DNA from: Succinivibrio sp.
GTDB lineage: Bacteria; Pseudomonadota; Gammaproteobacteria; Enterobacterales; Succinivibrionaceae
DNA length: 5,881 nt
Reading direction: 5' to 3'
NCBI GenBank assembly: GCA_017959135.1
Contig: JAGDBH010000158.1
Span: 1-5,881, forward strand
Made by a program: the position numbers and the translations under genes. The notes under the pieces are model-generated. The model saw only the letters and a list, made by a program, of their open reading frames with translations. It was not told the DNA's origin and made no database searches. Positions 1 through 5,505 of the stretch are shown in pieces. How positions within the stretch are numbered: the first letter of the stretch is position 1; each line of letters opens with the position of its first letter.

Positions 1-668
1 AACGAGTGCTCCGCCTTGGCAGCCTGGATTGCGTCAATGGCAATCTTGACCGAGCCGTCGGTGTTGTTCTTAAATCCTACAGGACAGGAAAGACCGGAGG
101 CCATTTCTCTGTGCAGCTGGGATTCGGTGGTGCGTGCTCCGATGGCACCCCAGGTTATGAGTTCGTCGAAATACTGAGGCGAGAGGATATCAAGAAATTC
201 AACCGCAGCAGGAACGCCAAGATTGTTTACGTCCAGCATGAGTTTTCTGCCGATGCGGAGACCGTCGTTGATATCAAAGGACTGATCCAGATACGGATCG
301 TTGATCAGTCCCTTCCAGCCTACAGTGGTACGAGGCTTCTCGAAGTAAACTCTCATTACGACAACAAGCTGATCCTGATACTTCTGGCGAAGCTTCATCA
401 GTCTGTTTGCATAATCAATCGCAGCTCTGGTGTCGTGTACAGAACAAGGTCCTGCAATCACAACTAGTCTGTCATCTACACCGTTGAAAATGTTGTGAAT
501 CTCTCTTCTTGTCTGGTCCACAACGTTATTTGTAAAATCTGTTGCCGGAAATTTCTCGATCACGGCAATTGGGGGAATTACCTGGTACATTTCGCTGATT
601 CTCGTATCTACGATACCATGCCCCGCTTCATTAGGCGGGGTAAGGTTCAAATTCTTGTCAATAGTCAT
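1..668 (-). CDS. aroG: Phe/Tyr-type 3-deoxy-7-phosphoheptulonate (DAHP) synthase, 3' end cut by window edge
   Basis: This class I DAHP synthase condenses phosphoenolpyruvate and erythrose-4-phosphate, the first step of the cytosolic shikimate pathway. Reading the minus strand from ATG at 666-668 gives 222 codons without a stop, about two thirds of the usual 350-residue enzyme. Visible family signatures are PPIAVIEKFPAT (32-43), GPCSVHD with the metal-ligand Cys75, RVYFEKPRTTVGWKGLINDP, GAIGARTTES and SGLSCPVGFKNNTDGS. The feedback-site stretch reads LDILSPQYF. Its Pro matches the Phe- and Tyr-sensitive isozymes (AroG, AroF) rather than AroH, which has Gly there. Overall wording is closest to AroG, but the inhibitor specificity is inferred. 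The start is supported by AGGCGG five bases upstream. The N-terminus is about 14 residues longer than in E. coli AroG, and no other start codon fits better. It lies directly behind an aromatic-rich leader peptide. Confidence 0.96.
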   Translation of the reverse strand, partial: MTIDKNLNLTPPNEAGHGIVDTRISEMYQVIPPIAVIEKFPATDFTNNVVDQTRREIHNIFNGVDDRLVVIAGPCSVHDTRAAIDYANRLMKLRQKYQDQLVVVMRVYFEKPRTTVGWKGLINDPYLDQSFDINDGLRIGRKLMLDVNNLGVPAAVEFLDILSPQYFDELITWGAIGARTTESQLHREMASGLSCPVGFKNNTDGSVKIAIDAIQAAKAEHS

Positions 669-682
669 ATAAACCGCCTAAT
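621..682 (-). promoter_or_regulatory. Candidate translational switch: aroG Shine-Dalgarno in two mutually exclusive RNA helices
   Basis: The aroG ribosome-binding sequence AGGCGG (674-679) sits in the 9-nt segment ATTAGGCGG (RNA sense, 682-674). Its exact complement CCGCCTAAT occurs at 638-630, in aroG codons 11-13. Pairing them would bury the Shine-Dalgarno site and loop out the start codon in a 35-nt loop. The second arm overlaps a perfect 6-bp all-GC hairpin, CCCCGC (640-635) with GCGGGG (626-621) and an 8-nt loop. The two helices share bases 635-638, so they cannot coexist. The first arm begins at the last base of the leader-peptide stop codon, so a ribosome terminating there would cover it. 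Helix geometry is read from sequence; the switching role is inferred. Confidence 0.55.
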
Positions 683-804
683 TAATTAAAGTTATAAAAT
701 CGCCAATAATAATAGTTAAAAGAGTTCTTTAAAGCTGAAGAATTACTTTGCTTAAATATGCTACAAGGAGCACTCCCTTTTAAAAATATATTATTAGTAT
801 TCAC
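682..804 (-). CDS. Aromatic-rich leader peptide upstream of aroG (40 residues)
   Basis: This short reading frame starts at GTG (802-804) and ends at TAA (682-684), 13 nt before the aroG start. AGGAAG (811-816) lies six bases upstream of the GTG, a good Shine-Dalgarno site. An in-frame TAA nine codons upstream of the GTG and the lack of ATG in between support this start. The last 12 residues are FNYYYWRFYNFN: three Phe, four Tyr and one Trp, so 8 of 12 are aromatic. Two further Phe lie at positions 7 and 17. A CGA (Arg) codon, rare in many proteobacteria, follows Trp34. Peptides loaded with the pathway's end products are the hallmark of ribosome-mediated attenuation (PheL before pheA, TrpL before trp genes). 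DAHP synthase feeds all three aromatic pathways, which fits the mixed Phe/Tyr/Trp content. No signal peptide or membrane segment is evident. The main doubt is that AT-rich DNA yields Phe, Tyr and Asn codons easily. Confidence 0.6.
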   Translation of the reverse strand: MNTNNIFLKGSAPCSIFKQSNSSALKNSFNYYYWRFYNFN

Positions 805-843
805 TATTTTCTTCCTAAAAGTTATTTATCAAATCATTATTGC

Positions 844-865
844 GTGGCAAACCTTACAATGCCAC
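844..865 (-). promoter_or_regulatory. Inverted repeat in the 5' part of the aroG leader
   Basis: GTGGCA (844-849) and TGCCAC (860-865) are perfect 6-nt inverted repeats around a 10-nt loop. They lie about 15-35 nt downstream of the predicted transcription start. No T-run follows on either strand, so this is not an intrinsic terminator. It could be a 5' stabilising hairpin or a repressor operator just downstream of the promoter. Nothing in the sequence decides between these. Confidence 0.3.
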
Positions 866-886
866 TCTCATAAAAGTTTGTAGTTC

Positions 887-916
887 ATTATAAATACGGT
901 TTGAAATTTTATTCAA
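887..916 (-). promoter_or_regulatory. Predicted sigma70-type promoter for the leader peptide and aroG
   Basis: On the minus strand the -10 box is a perfect TATAAT (892-887). The -35 box is TTGAAT (916-911, four of six consensus positions), with an 18-bp spacer. Transcription would begin near 880, giving a leader of roughly 210 nt before the aroG start codon. This is the best consensus match I found by eye upstream of aroG. The -35 box is centred in an 18-bp AT-rich palindrome, ATTTTA-N6-TAAAAT (906-923), which could be an operator or chance. Confidence 0.5.
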
Positions 917-1062
917 GTAAAATGGGGGTAAAACGGCTATGAAAATTTTAGTGCTCAGAATTTGTGCAATGCCCAATATATGTGCAGAAAATGCCTATTT
1001 TGACGGCATAAAGATTAAATAACAGTAAAAAAACGAGTGTTTAATAAAATTTTAGAGAGGAT

Positions 1063-1102
1063 AAAAACGAAAAAGGATGGTTCTGACAAGGCAAAACCAC
1101 CC
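1063..1102 (-). terminator. Rho-independent terminator after xthA
   Basis: In RNA sense the stem GGGTGGTTTTG (1102-1092) pairs with CAGAACCATCC (1085-1075) over 11 positions, including two G-U wobbles, around the 6-nt loop CCTTGT. It is followed directly by TTTTTCGTTTTT (1074-1063). The stem begins 17 nt after the xthA stop codon. There is no T-run on the plus-strand side, so it works in one direction. It closes the macB-to-xthA operon and insulates the aroG promoter. Confidence 0.92.
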
Positions 1103-1119
1103 AAATATCAAATGGAATA

Positions 1120-1926
1120 TTAGATGTCAAGCACAAGAGTTACAGGACAGTGGTCAGATCCCAAAACTTCATTTTCGATTCTTGCATCAACGATATTGTT
1201 TTTAAGTTCATCAGAGACAAAGAAGTAATCAATTCTCCATCCAATGTTCTTTGATCTTGCAAAGGTCTTATATGACCACCAGCTGTAGCAGTCTGGCTTA
1301 TCACCATTTACCTGTCTGAAGGTATCAACGTATCCTGCATCAACCATTCTGTCTAAAAAGGCGCGCTCCAATGGCAGGAAGCCTGTATTGGTCTCATTGG
1401 TCTTAGGTCTTGCCAGATCAATTGGCTTATGGGCAATATTGAAATCGCCGCAAACCACAATTGGCTTATCCTCACGCAGCTTCTGAGCATAATCAAAGAA
1501 GCAGTCAAAGAATCCCATCTTATAAGGTACACGCTTGAATTCGCCCGTTGGTCTGCCCTTCTCATTTAGAATTGCAGCACCGCCGTTTGGGAAATAGCCG
1601 TTGAAGAAATGGAACTTCTCAAACTCAAGATGAATGATTCTGCCCTCGCCCTTAAATTCAGGATCTGGGAGCTCATATTCAACAGACAGAGGTTTCAGCT
1701 TTGAGAATACTGCAGTACCTGAATAGCCTTTCTTTACAGTTGATGAACAGAAAAAGCTCTCATAACCAGGCTTTGTCTTAAGAGAATCATCAAGCTGCTC
1801 GACGCTTGCCTTGGTTTCCTGAAGTCCAATCACGTCATAGGTTGAATTACGGAACCAGTCAAAGCCCTCTTTGCCGGCAACAGCTCTAATGCCGTTTACA
1901 TTCCATGAACTTAGGGTAATCTGCAT
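1120..1926 (-). CDS. xthA: Exodeoxyribonuclease III / AP endonuclease, APE1-ExoA-like subtype
   Basis: This EEP-superfamily nuclease cuts DNA 5' to abasic sites and removes 3' blocking groups in base-excision repair; it is cytosolic and uses a divalent metal. The protein has 268 residues, a normal full length. Catalytic motifs in order are SSWNVNGIR (Asn11), LQETK (Glu37), NGYFPN (Tyr111), GDFNIAH (Asp161, Asn163), GWRIDYF (Asp233) and GSDHCPV (Asp258, His259). The wording GDFNIAH...IDLARPK, ARSKNIGWRIDYF and LGSDHCPVTL follows human APE1 and Bacillus ExoA more closely than E. coli XthA. ATG at 1924-1926 was chosen because AAGGA lies five bases upstream. An in-frame TTG at 1939-1941 would overlap the upstream gene and add five unconserved residues. 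The start lies one base after the stop of the outer-membrane-factor gene, so the two are probably translationally coupled. It is the last gene of the operon. Confidence 0.96.
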   Translation of the reverse strand: MQITLSSWNVNGIRAVAGKEGFDWFRNSTYDVIGLQETKASVEQLDDSLKTKPGYESFFCSSTVKKGYSGTAVFSKLKPLSVEYELPDPEFKGEGRIIHLEFEKFHFFNGYFPNGGAAILNEKGRPTGEFKRVPYKMGFFDCFFDYAQKLREDKPIVVCGDFNIAHKPIDLARPKTNETNTGFLPLERAFLDRMVDAGYVDTFRQVNGDKPDCYSWWSYKTFARSKNIGWRIDYFFVSDELKNNIVDARIENEVLGSDHCPVTLVLDI

Positions 1927-1927
1927 A

Positions 1928-3316
1928 TTAGTCCTTAACAATCTCGTCTATTCTGTTGTCGTTATCACCGCCGATTGCTGTCATCAGCGCCATGGTTGAT
2001 TTTAGGTTATTAAGCTTTGCCTCCAGATATGAAATCTTGGCATTTCTCATGGTATCGGCAGAGGTTAAGAAGTCGGTCAGTGCAACCAGACCAGACTCGT
2101 ATCTTACCTTGTAGCGCTCATAGTTACGAACAGCAAGCTCGTATGAATGCTTGTAGGTCATAAGTGACTTCTGGTAGTAGTCCACATTGGAGATATCATC
2201 ATAAACTTCCTGCACAGCCTTAACGTAATCAGCAACAAAGTTGATGCTTGCAAGATCGATATCCTTCATGGCGCTCTTCTTCTCTTTTGTAAGCTTATTG
2301 AAGTTTAAGAACGGGAAGGTAATTGATGAACCAAGAGCTCCAACCGGATTGGCCAGGAATCTTCCGATAGTACCTGAATCACCCGAGGTTATTCCGGCAG
2401 TCAGAGTGAAATCAGGGAAGAATGCCATCTTAGCCTCGTTATAGTTGGCATATGCCTTTTTAAGGGTTGCCTCATCCTTCATCAGATCAGGACGTCTGGC
2501 AAGAAGCTCTGATGGAACAGATAAAGAGAACTCAGGAACCACAGAATCATCAAGAGATGCTATCTCAAAGTCATGGTCTGCAGTTGAACCTAACATGGTT
2601 GCAAGTGCAGTTCTGGCCTTCTTAAGATTGTTTCTGCGAGAATCCAGAGTTGCCTGAACCTTCAGATGATTGATATGGGCATCATCCACATCTAAGGAAT
2701 CAGCAGCACCAGCAGAGAATTTGTTCTGAACCAGAGCAAGACGCACCTGGGAATCCTTTAAATCCTGCTCACCGATAGCTACAGCCTCTTTAGCGTATGC
2801 ATACTGCCAGTAGGCTGCCGCAGTAGATTCAATCACGGTAAGTCTCATAGCAAGATAATCGTAGGCTGTTGCCTGATAGTTTGCAAAGGCTGCATCATCT
2901 GCAGCTTTAAGCTTTCCGAATAAATCCAGCTGATAGGATAAAGAGAAATTGCCGCTTGAACTCTTATGGGTGGAGTCATGATAGTCTAATGCTCTCTTTG
3001 CAGTTGAGCCAATGGATGCTGAAGCGGTTGGATGATCGTTGGTGGCAACAATATCAACATTGATAAGAGCTTTCTCTACATTCACATATGCAGTTCTCAT
3101 ATCAAAGTTGTTCTTAAGTGCAACCGTCATCAGAGTATTTAGCTTTTCATCCTTAAACTGTTTCCAGTATTCTGCTTCAATAGGAGCACCAACAAAACGG
3201 TAGGCATCATGATATGAGGCAACGGTTGGGAAAACAGGAGCTTTATAATCAGTAAAGAACAGACTGCATCCGCACAGGCATGCACTCATACATACAACAG
3301 AAAGCTTTTTTAACAT
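1928..3316 (-). CDS. Outer-membrane efflux lipoprotein, OprM/NodT (TolC-like) family
   Basis: Members of this family trimerise into a channel-tunnel crossing the outer membrane and periplasm, the exit duct for tripartite efflux pumps. The 462-residue length is typical. The N-terminus is a lipoprotein signal peptide with lipobox LCGC and predicted lipidated Cys17. Two outer-membrane efflux repeats follow, roughly residues 55-245 and 275-450. Family landmarks are YWKQFKDEKLNTLMTVAL (50-67), YQLDLFGKLKAADDAA (128-143), VPSELLARRPDL (267-278), AFFPDFTLTAGITSG (298-312) and RYESGLVALTDFL (405-417). The start ATG directly abuts the rfbD stop codon, with AGAGGA six bases upstream. With macB at the head of the same operon, it is the likely outer-membrane partner of that pump, although OprM-type and TolC-type factors can be shared. 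The exported substrate cannot be read from sequence. Confidence 0.92.
   Translation of the reverse strand: MLKKLSVVCMSACLCGCSLFFTDYKAPVFPTVASYHDAYRFVGAPIEAEYWKQFKDEKLNTLMTVALKNNFDMRTAYVNVEKALINVDIVATNDHPTASASIGSTAKRALDYHDSTHKSSSGNFSLSYQLDLFGKLKAADDAAFANYQATAYDYLAMRLTVIESTAAAYWQYAYAKEAVAIGEQDLKDSQVRLALVQNKFSAGAADSLDVDDAHINHLKVQATLDSRRNNLKKARTALATMLGSTADHDFEIASLDDSVVPEFSLSVPSELLARRPDLMKDEATLKKAYANYNEAKMAFFPDFTLTAGITSGDSGTIGRFLANPVGALGSSITFPFLNFNKLTKEKKSAMKDIDLASINFVADYVKAVQEVYDDISNVDYYQKSLMTYKHSYELAVRNYERYKVRYESGLVALTDFLTSADTMRNAKISYLEAKLNNLKSTMALMTAIGGDNDNRIDEIVKD
1932..1936 (-). promoter_or_regulatory. Ribosome binding site deciding the xthA start
   Basis: AAGGA in RNA sense lies inside the last codons of the upstream outer-membrane-factor gene, five bases before ATG at 1926. 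It favours this ATG over the in-frame TTG at 1941, which lies upstream of this site. Confidence 0.75.
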
Positions 3317-4195
3317 TTACAGTCCTCTGATGGTTTCTTCAAGATAGAGACGCCAGTCCGGCAGGTCTCTTCTGAAAGTGTTTGCAAACTTATCAGAATT
3401 CATTCTGGAATCGGCAGGACGTTTTGCCTTTGCACCGAATTCTTCTGATGTGATTGGAAGTACATCAACATCGTGAGTAAGTATTCCGATTTCACGAGCT
3501 TTATCTAAAATCACTCTGGCAAAATCGTTTCTTACAATTGCAGGATAGCCGCAGTAGTTGTAAACACCAAAATCTGTACAGCTGCCGTTTAAAATAGAAT
3601 CAGCAATGTAGCAGATATCATCTGCTAAAGCTCTGGCTGGAGTAGGATTTCCTAATTCATCACAGACTACCTTAAGAGTGTCTCTTGAGGCAGCAAGATT
3701 AGCCATAGCCTTTACAAAGTTCTTTCCGTAACGGCCGAAAATCCAGCTTGCTCGCAAAATTACAGCACGTACACCGCTGTCCAGAATAAAACGTTCGCCA
3801 AATAGCTTGGTCTTACCGTAGGCACAGCGTGTTCCAGTACTTTCATTCTCGGTATGCAGACCGTTTTTACCATTGTCATAGACATAATCTGTTGAAATAT
3901 GAATCAGAGGGATATCTCTTAATTTACATTCCTGAGCAAGATATTTAGGTCCCAGAGCATTAACTGCATAGGCAGCTTTTTCCTCATCTTCCGCCTTATC
4001 AACTGCAGTGTACGCTGCACAGTTAATCACCAGAGAAATAGGGGTTGACTCAAACAGAGAAGAAACTTCATTTTCTGATGTGATATCAAGGTCGCTATGT
4101 CCGCAGGCTATCACTTTGTAACCTAAGATAAGAAGCTTCTCACATACCTCAACGCCTACCTGACCTCTGGCACCTGTAACAAGAATCGGATTCAT
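3317..4195 (-). CDS. rfbD: dTDP-4-dehydrorhamnose reductase (RmlD)
   Basis: RmlD makes dTDP-L-rhamnose, a precursor of O-antigen and other surface glycans, by NAD(P)H-dependent reduction of dTDP-4-dehydro-L-rhamnose in the cytosol. The 292-residue protein is a short-chain/extended reductase of normal length. It shows the nucleotide-binding loop TGARGQVG (7-14), NCAAYTAVDKAED (58-70), the catalytic STDYVYD (101-107) and the YGKTK motif with Tyr126 and Lys130. The C-terminal RPADSRMNSDKF and DLPDW segments match substrate-binding parts of the family. The other dTDP-rhamnose genes rmlA, rmlB and rmlC are not in the window. Only 10 nt separate it from pepT. Its ribosome site is weak (AGG about nine bases before the ATG), so it may rely on translation coupled to pepT. 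A related sugar-nucleotide reductase is possible, but RmlD is the best reading. Confidence 0.9.
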   Translation of the reverse strand: MNPILVTGARGQVGVEVCEKLLILGYKVIACGHSDLDITSENEVSSLFESTPISLVINCAAYTAVDKAEDEEKAAYAVNALGPKYLAQECKLRDIPLIHISTDYVYDNGKNGLHTENESTGTRCAYGKTKLFGERFILDSGVRAVILRASWIFGRYGKNFVKAMANLAASRDTLKVVCDELGNPTPARALADDICYIADSILNGSCTDFGVYNYCGYPAIVRNDFARVILDKAREIGILTHDVDVLPITSEEFGAKAKRPADSRMNSDKFANTFRRDLPDWRLYLEETIRGL

Positions 4196-4205
4196 ATAAA
4201 ATAAC

Positions 4206-5489
4206 CTATTTTTTTGCTTTTGAACTCTTGGTTTTTGACATTCGTTTTACAAGCGCCTCCACAACCTTATAGGAGCTGTTGAATGAATCAACAGGAAGAC
4301 ACTCGTAAGGGCCATGGCAGTTCAGTCCTCCAGTGAAGATATTTGGAGTTGGAAGTCCCTGATTTGATAGATTTGAGCCGTCTGTTCCGCCACGTACGCT
4401 CTTTAAAACGACCTTTACACCGGCATCCTTGTACGCCTTTGTACAGATATCGAGAATTTCCTGATTCTGCTTTAAGACCGCTTCCATATTTGCGTACTGG
4501 AATTTAAGATCAATCTCTACTCTGCCCTGACCGTATTTGTTATTTAAAAAATCAACTGCTGATTTTACAAAATCAAGGCGTTTTTTCATACCTTCATCAG
4601 TAAAATCACGGATAATCATTTTTATCTTTGAAGACTCAACCTCGCCTTCAAAGCCGTGAACATGGTAAAAGCCTTCCTTATCTCTGGTATTCTCAGGCTT
4701 CTCGTCTCTTGGAAGCATACCTATAAATTCAGTTGCCAGAGTAATTGCATTTACAAGATTCTTATAGGCTACCGCAGTGTGTACTGCAGTTCCATGGAAT
4801 TTTACGATGGCACCATAAGCATTGAAGGTTGCAACATCAAGCTCACCAAGTTCGGTTCCATCCACAGTTATACCGTAATCACAGTCAATATTCTTTACAT
4901 CAAGATAAGTTGTGGAAAGACCAATCTCCTCATCAACGGAGAAAATAATCTTTAGAGGACCATGTTTTAGACTGCTGTCGGTTTTTAGATTTCTAAGAAG
5001 CAGCAGAAGACAGGCAACACCGGCCTTGTCATCAGCACCTAACAGTGTGGTACCGTCGGTAACAATAATATCCTCTCCAATGTGAGAGGCTAGCTCAGGA
5101 CAGAAAGACTGGGTAATGGTAAGACCGTTATCAAGCTTAATACCATCTCCACTGTATTTTCTTACGAGTCTTGGTTTTACATTGGCACCGCTGCAGTCAG
5201 GAGCGGTATCCATGTGAGCTAAAAGACACAGAGATTTTGCCTTTTCACAGCCTTCTGAAGCAGGTACCTTTACGGTTACAACTCCGTGCTCATCCTGTTT
5301 TGAATCATAGCCAAGCTCTGAAATGGCTGATGAGAGATAGACTCCGAATCGAAGCTGCCCCACAGATGAAGGAACAGTCTTTGAACCTCCGTCTGCCTTG
5401 GTATCAAAGGATATCAGATCAGAAAAAATCTTAACTAAAGGATCAACTCCGCAAAGATTGTCAAAGTCCTTTGAATTTCCTGTCTGCAT
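4206..5489 (-). CDS. pepT: Peptidase T (tripeptide aminopeptidase, M20B metallopeptidase)
   Basis: PepT releases the N-terminal residue of tripeptides in the cytosol with a two-zinc centre. The 427-residue protein is somewhat longer than E. coli PepT (408). Predicted zinc and catalytic residues are all present: His92 and Asp94 in AHMDTAPDCSG, Asp153 in LLGADDKAG, Glu187 and Glu188 in SVDEE, Asp210 in TVDGTELGELD, and His392 in GGLNCHGPYE. GFYHVHGFEG, MIIRDF and the substrate-site RGGTDGSNLS (367-376) are also typical. The dimerisation domain lies roughly at 220-330. The start has a strong AAGGAG site five bases upstream. The extra length comes from about 14 N-terminal residues and a Lys/Ser-rich tail (SKTKSSKAKK). 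It follows macB by 16 nt. A role in peptide salvage is known for the family; a link to the pump is speculative. Confidence 0.96.
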   Translation of the reverse strand: MQTGNSKDFDNLCGVDPLVKIFSDLISFDTKADGGSKTVPSSVGQLRFGVYLSSAISELGYDSKQDEHGVVTVKVPASEGCEKAKSLCLLAHMDTAPDCSGANVKPRLVRKYSGDGIKLDNGLTITQSFCPELASHIGEDIIVTDGTTLLGADDKAGVACLLLLLRNLKTDSSLKHGPLKIIFSVDEEIGLSTTYLDVKNIDCDYGITVDGTELGELDVATFNAYGAIVKFHGTAVHTAVAYKNLVNAITLATEFIGMLPRDEKPENTRDKEGFYHVHGFEGEVESSKIKMIIRDFTDEGMKKRLDFVKSAVDFLNNKYGQGRVEIDLKFQYANMEAVLKQNQEILDICTKAYKDAGVKVVLKSVRGGTDGSNLSNQGLPTPNIFTGGLNCHGPYECLPVDSFNSSYKVVEALVKRMSKTKSSKAKK

Positions 5490-5505
5490 ATATACTCCTT
5501 ATTTT

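Larger units (their letters stand above)
805..1119. other. AT-rich intergenic region: promoter, leader 5' part and terminator, no convincing gene
   Basis: This stretch lies between the leader peptide and the end of xthA. It contains the Shine-Dalgarno site of the leader peptide (811-816), a small inverted repeat (844-865), the predicted aroG promoter (887-916) and the xthA terminator (1063-1102). Between about 924 and 1062 I see nothing I can support. A 27-codon plus-strand frame at 939-1022 (MKILVLRICAMPN start) is too weak to call. I found no TyrR-type TGTAAA-N6-TTTACA box by eye. Confidence 0.6.

Noticed and set aside
6..467. Long plus-strand open frame of 153 codons
   Set aside because: It is antisense to aroG, whose minus-strand reading matches the DAHP synthase family throughout. 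The plus-strand product resembles nothing known.
495..689. Plus-strand open frame of 64 codons
   Set aside because: It is antisense to the 5' end of aroG and its ribosome site; no family similarity is visible.
706..733. Second promoter-like pair TTTAAA-16-TATTAT on the minus strand before aroG
   Set aside because: It lies inside the leader-peptide frame, its boxes match consensus less well than those at 887-916, and AT-rich DNA gives many such matches. A minor internal promoter cannot be excluded.
766..781. GGAG/CTCC self-complementary stretch inside the leader-peptide frame
   Set aside because: The possible stem is four or five pairs with a tiny loop and no U-run in the transcribed direction, so it is too weak to be an attenuator hairpin on its own.
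991..1009. Small hairpin ATGCC/GGCAT between the terminator and the aroG promoter
   Set aside because: The stem has only 5 bp with a 9-nt loop and a very short T-run, so chance is likely.
939..1022. Plus-strand 27-codon frame starting MKILVLRICAMPN, with a G-run 10 bases upstream
   Set aside because: It has no clear promoter, a poor Shine-Dalgarno match and no recognised homologue, and it lies in AT-rich spacer. Length and composition fit chance.
1937..1941. Upstream in-frame TTG start for xthA
   Set aside because: It overlaps the outer-membrane-factor gene, lacks its own ribosome site and adds residues not conserved in the family. ATG at 1926 has AAGGA at good spacing.
2241..2657. Two plus-strand frames of 67 and 70 codons
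   Set aside because: They are antisense shadows of the outer-membrane-factor gene with no similarity or ribosome sites.
4656..5434. Plus-strand frames of 99 and 87 codons
   Set aside because: They are antisense to pepT, whose full set of zinc ligands and motifs is clear on the minus strand.
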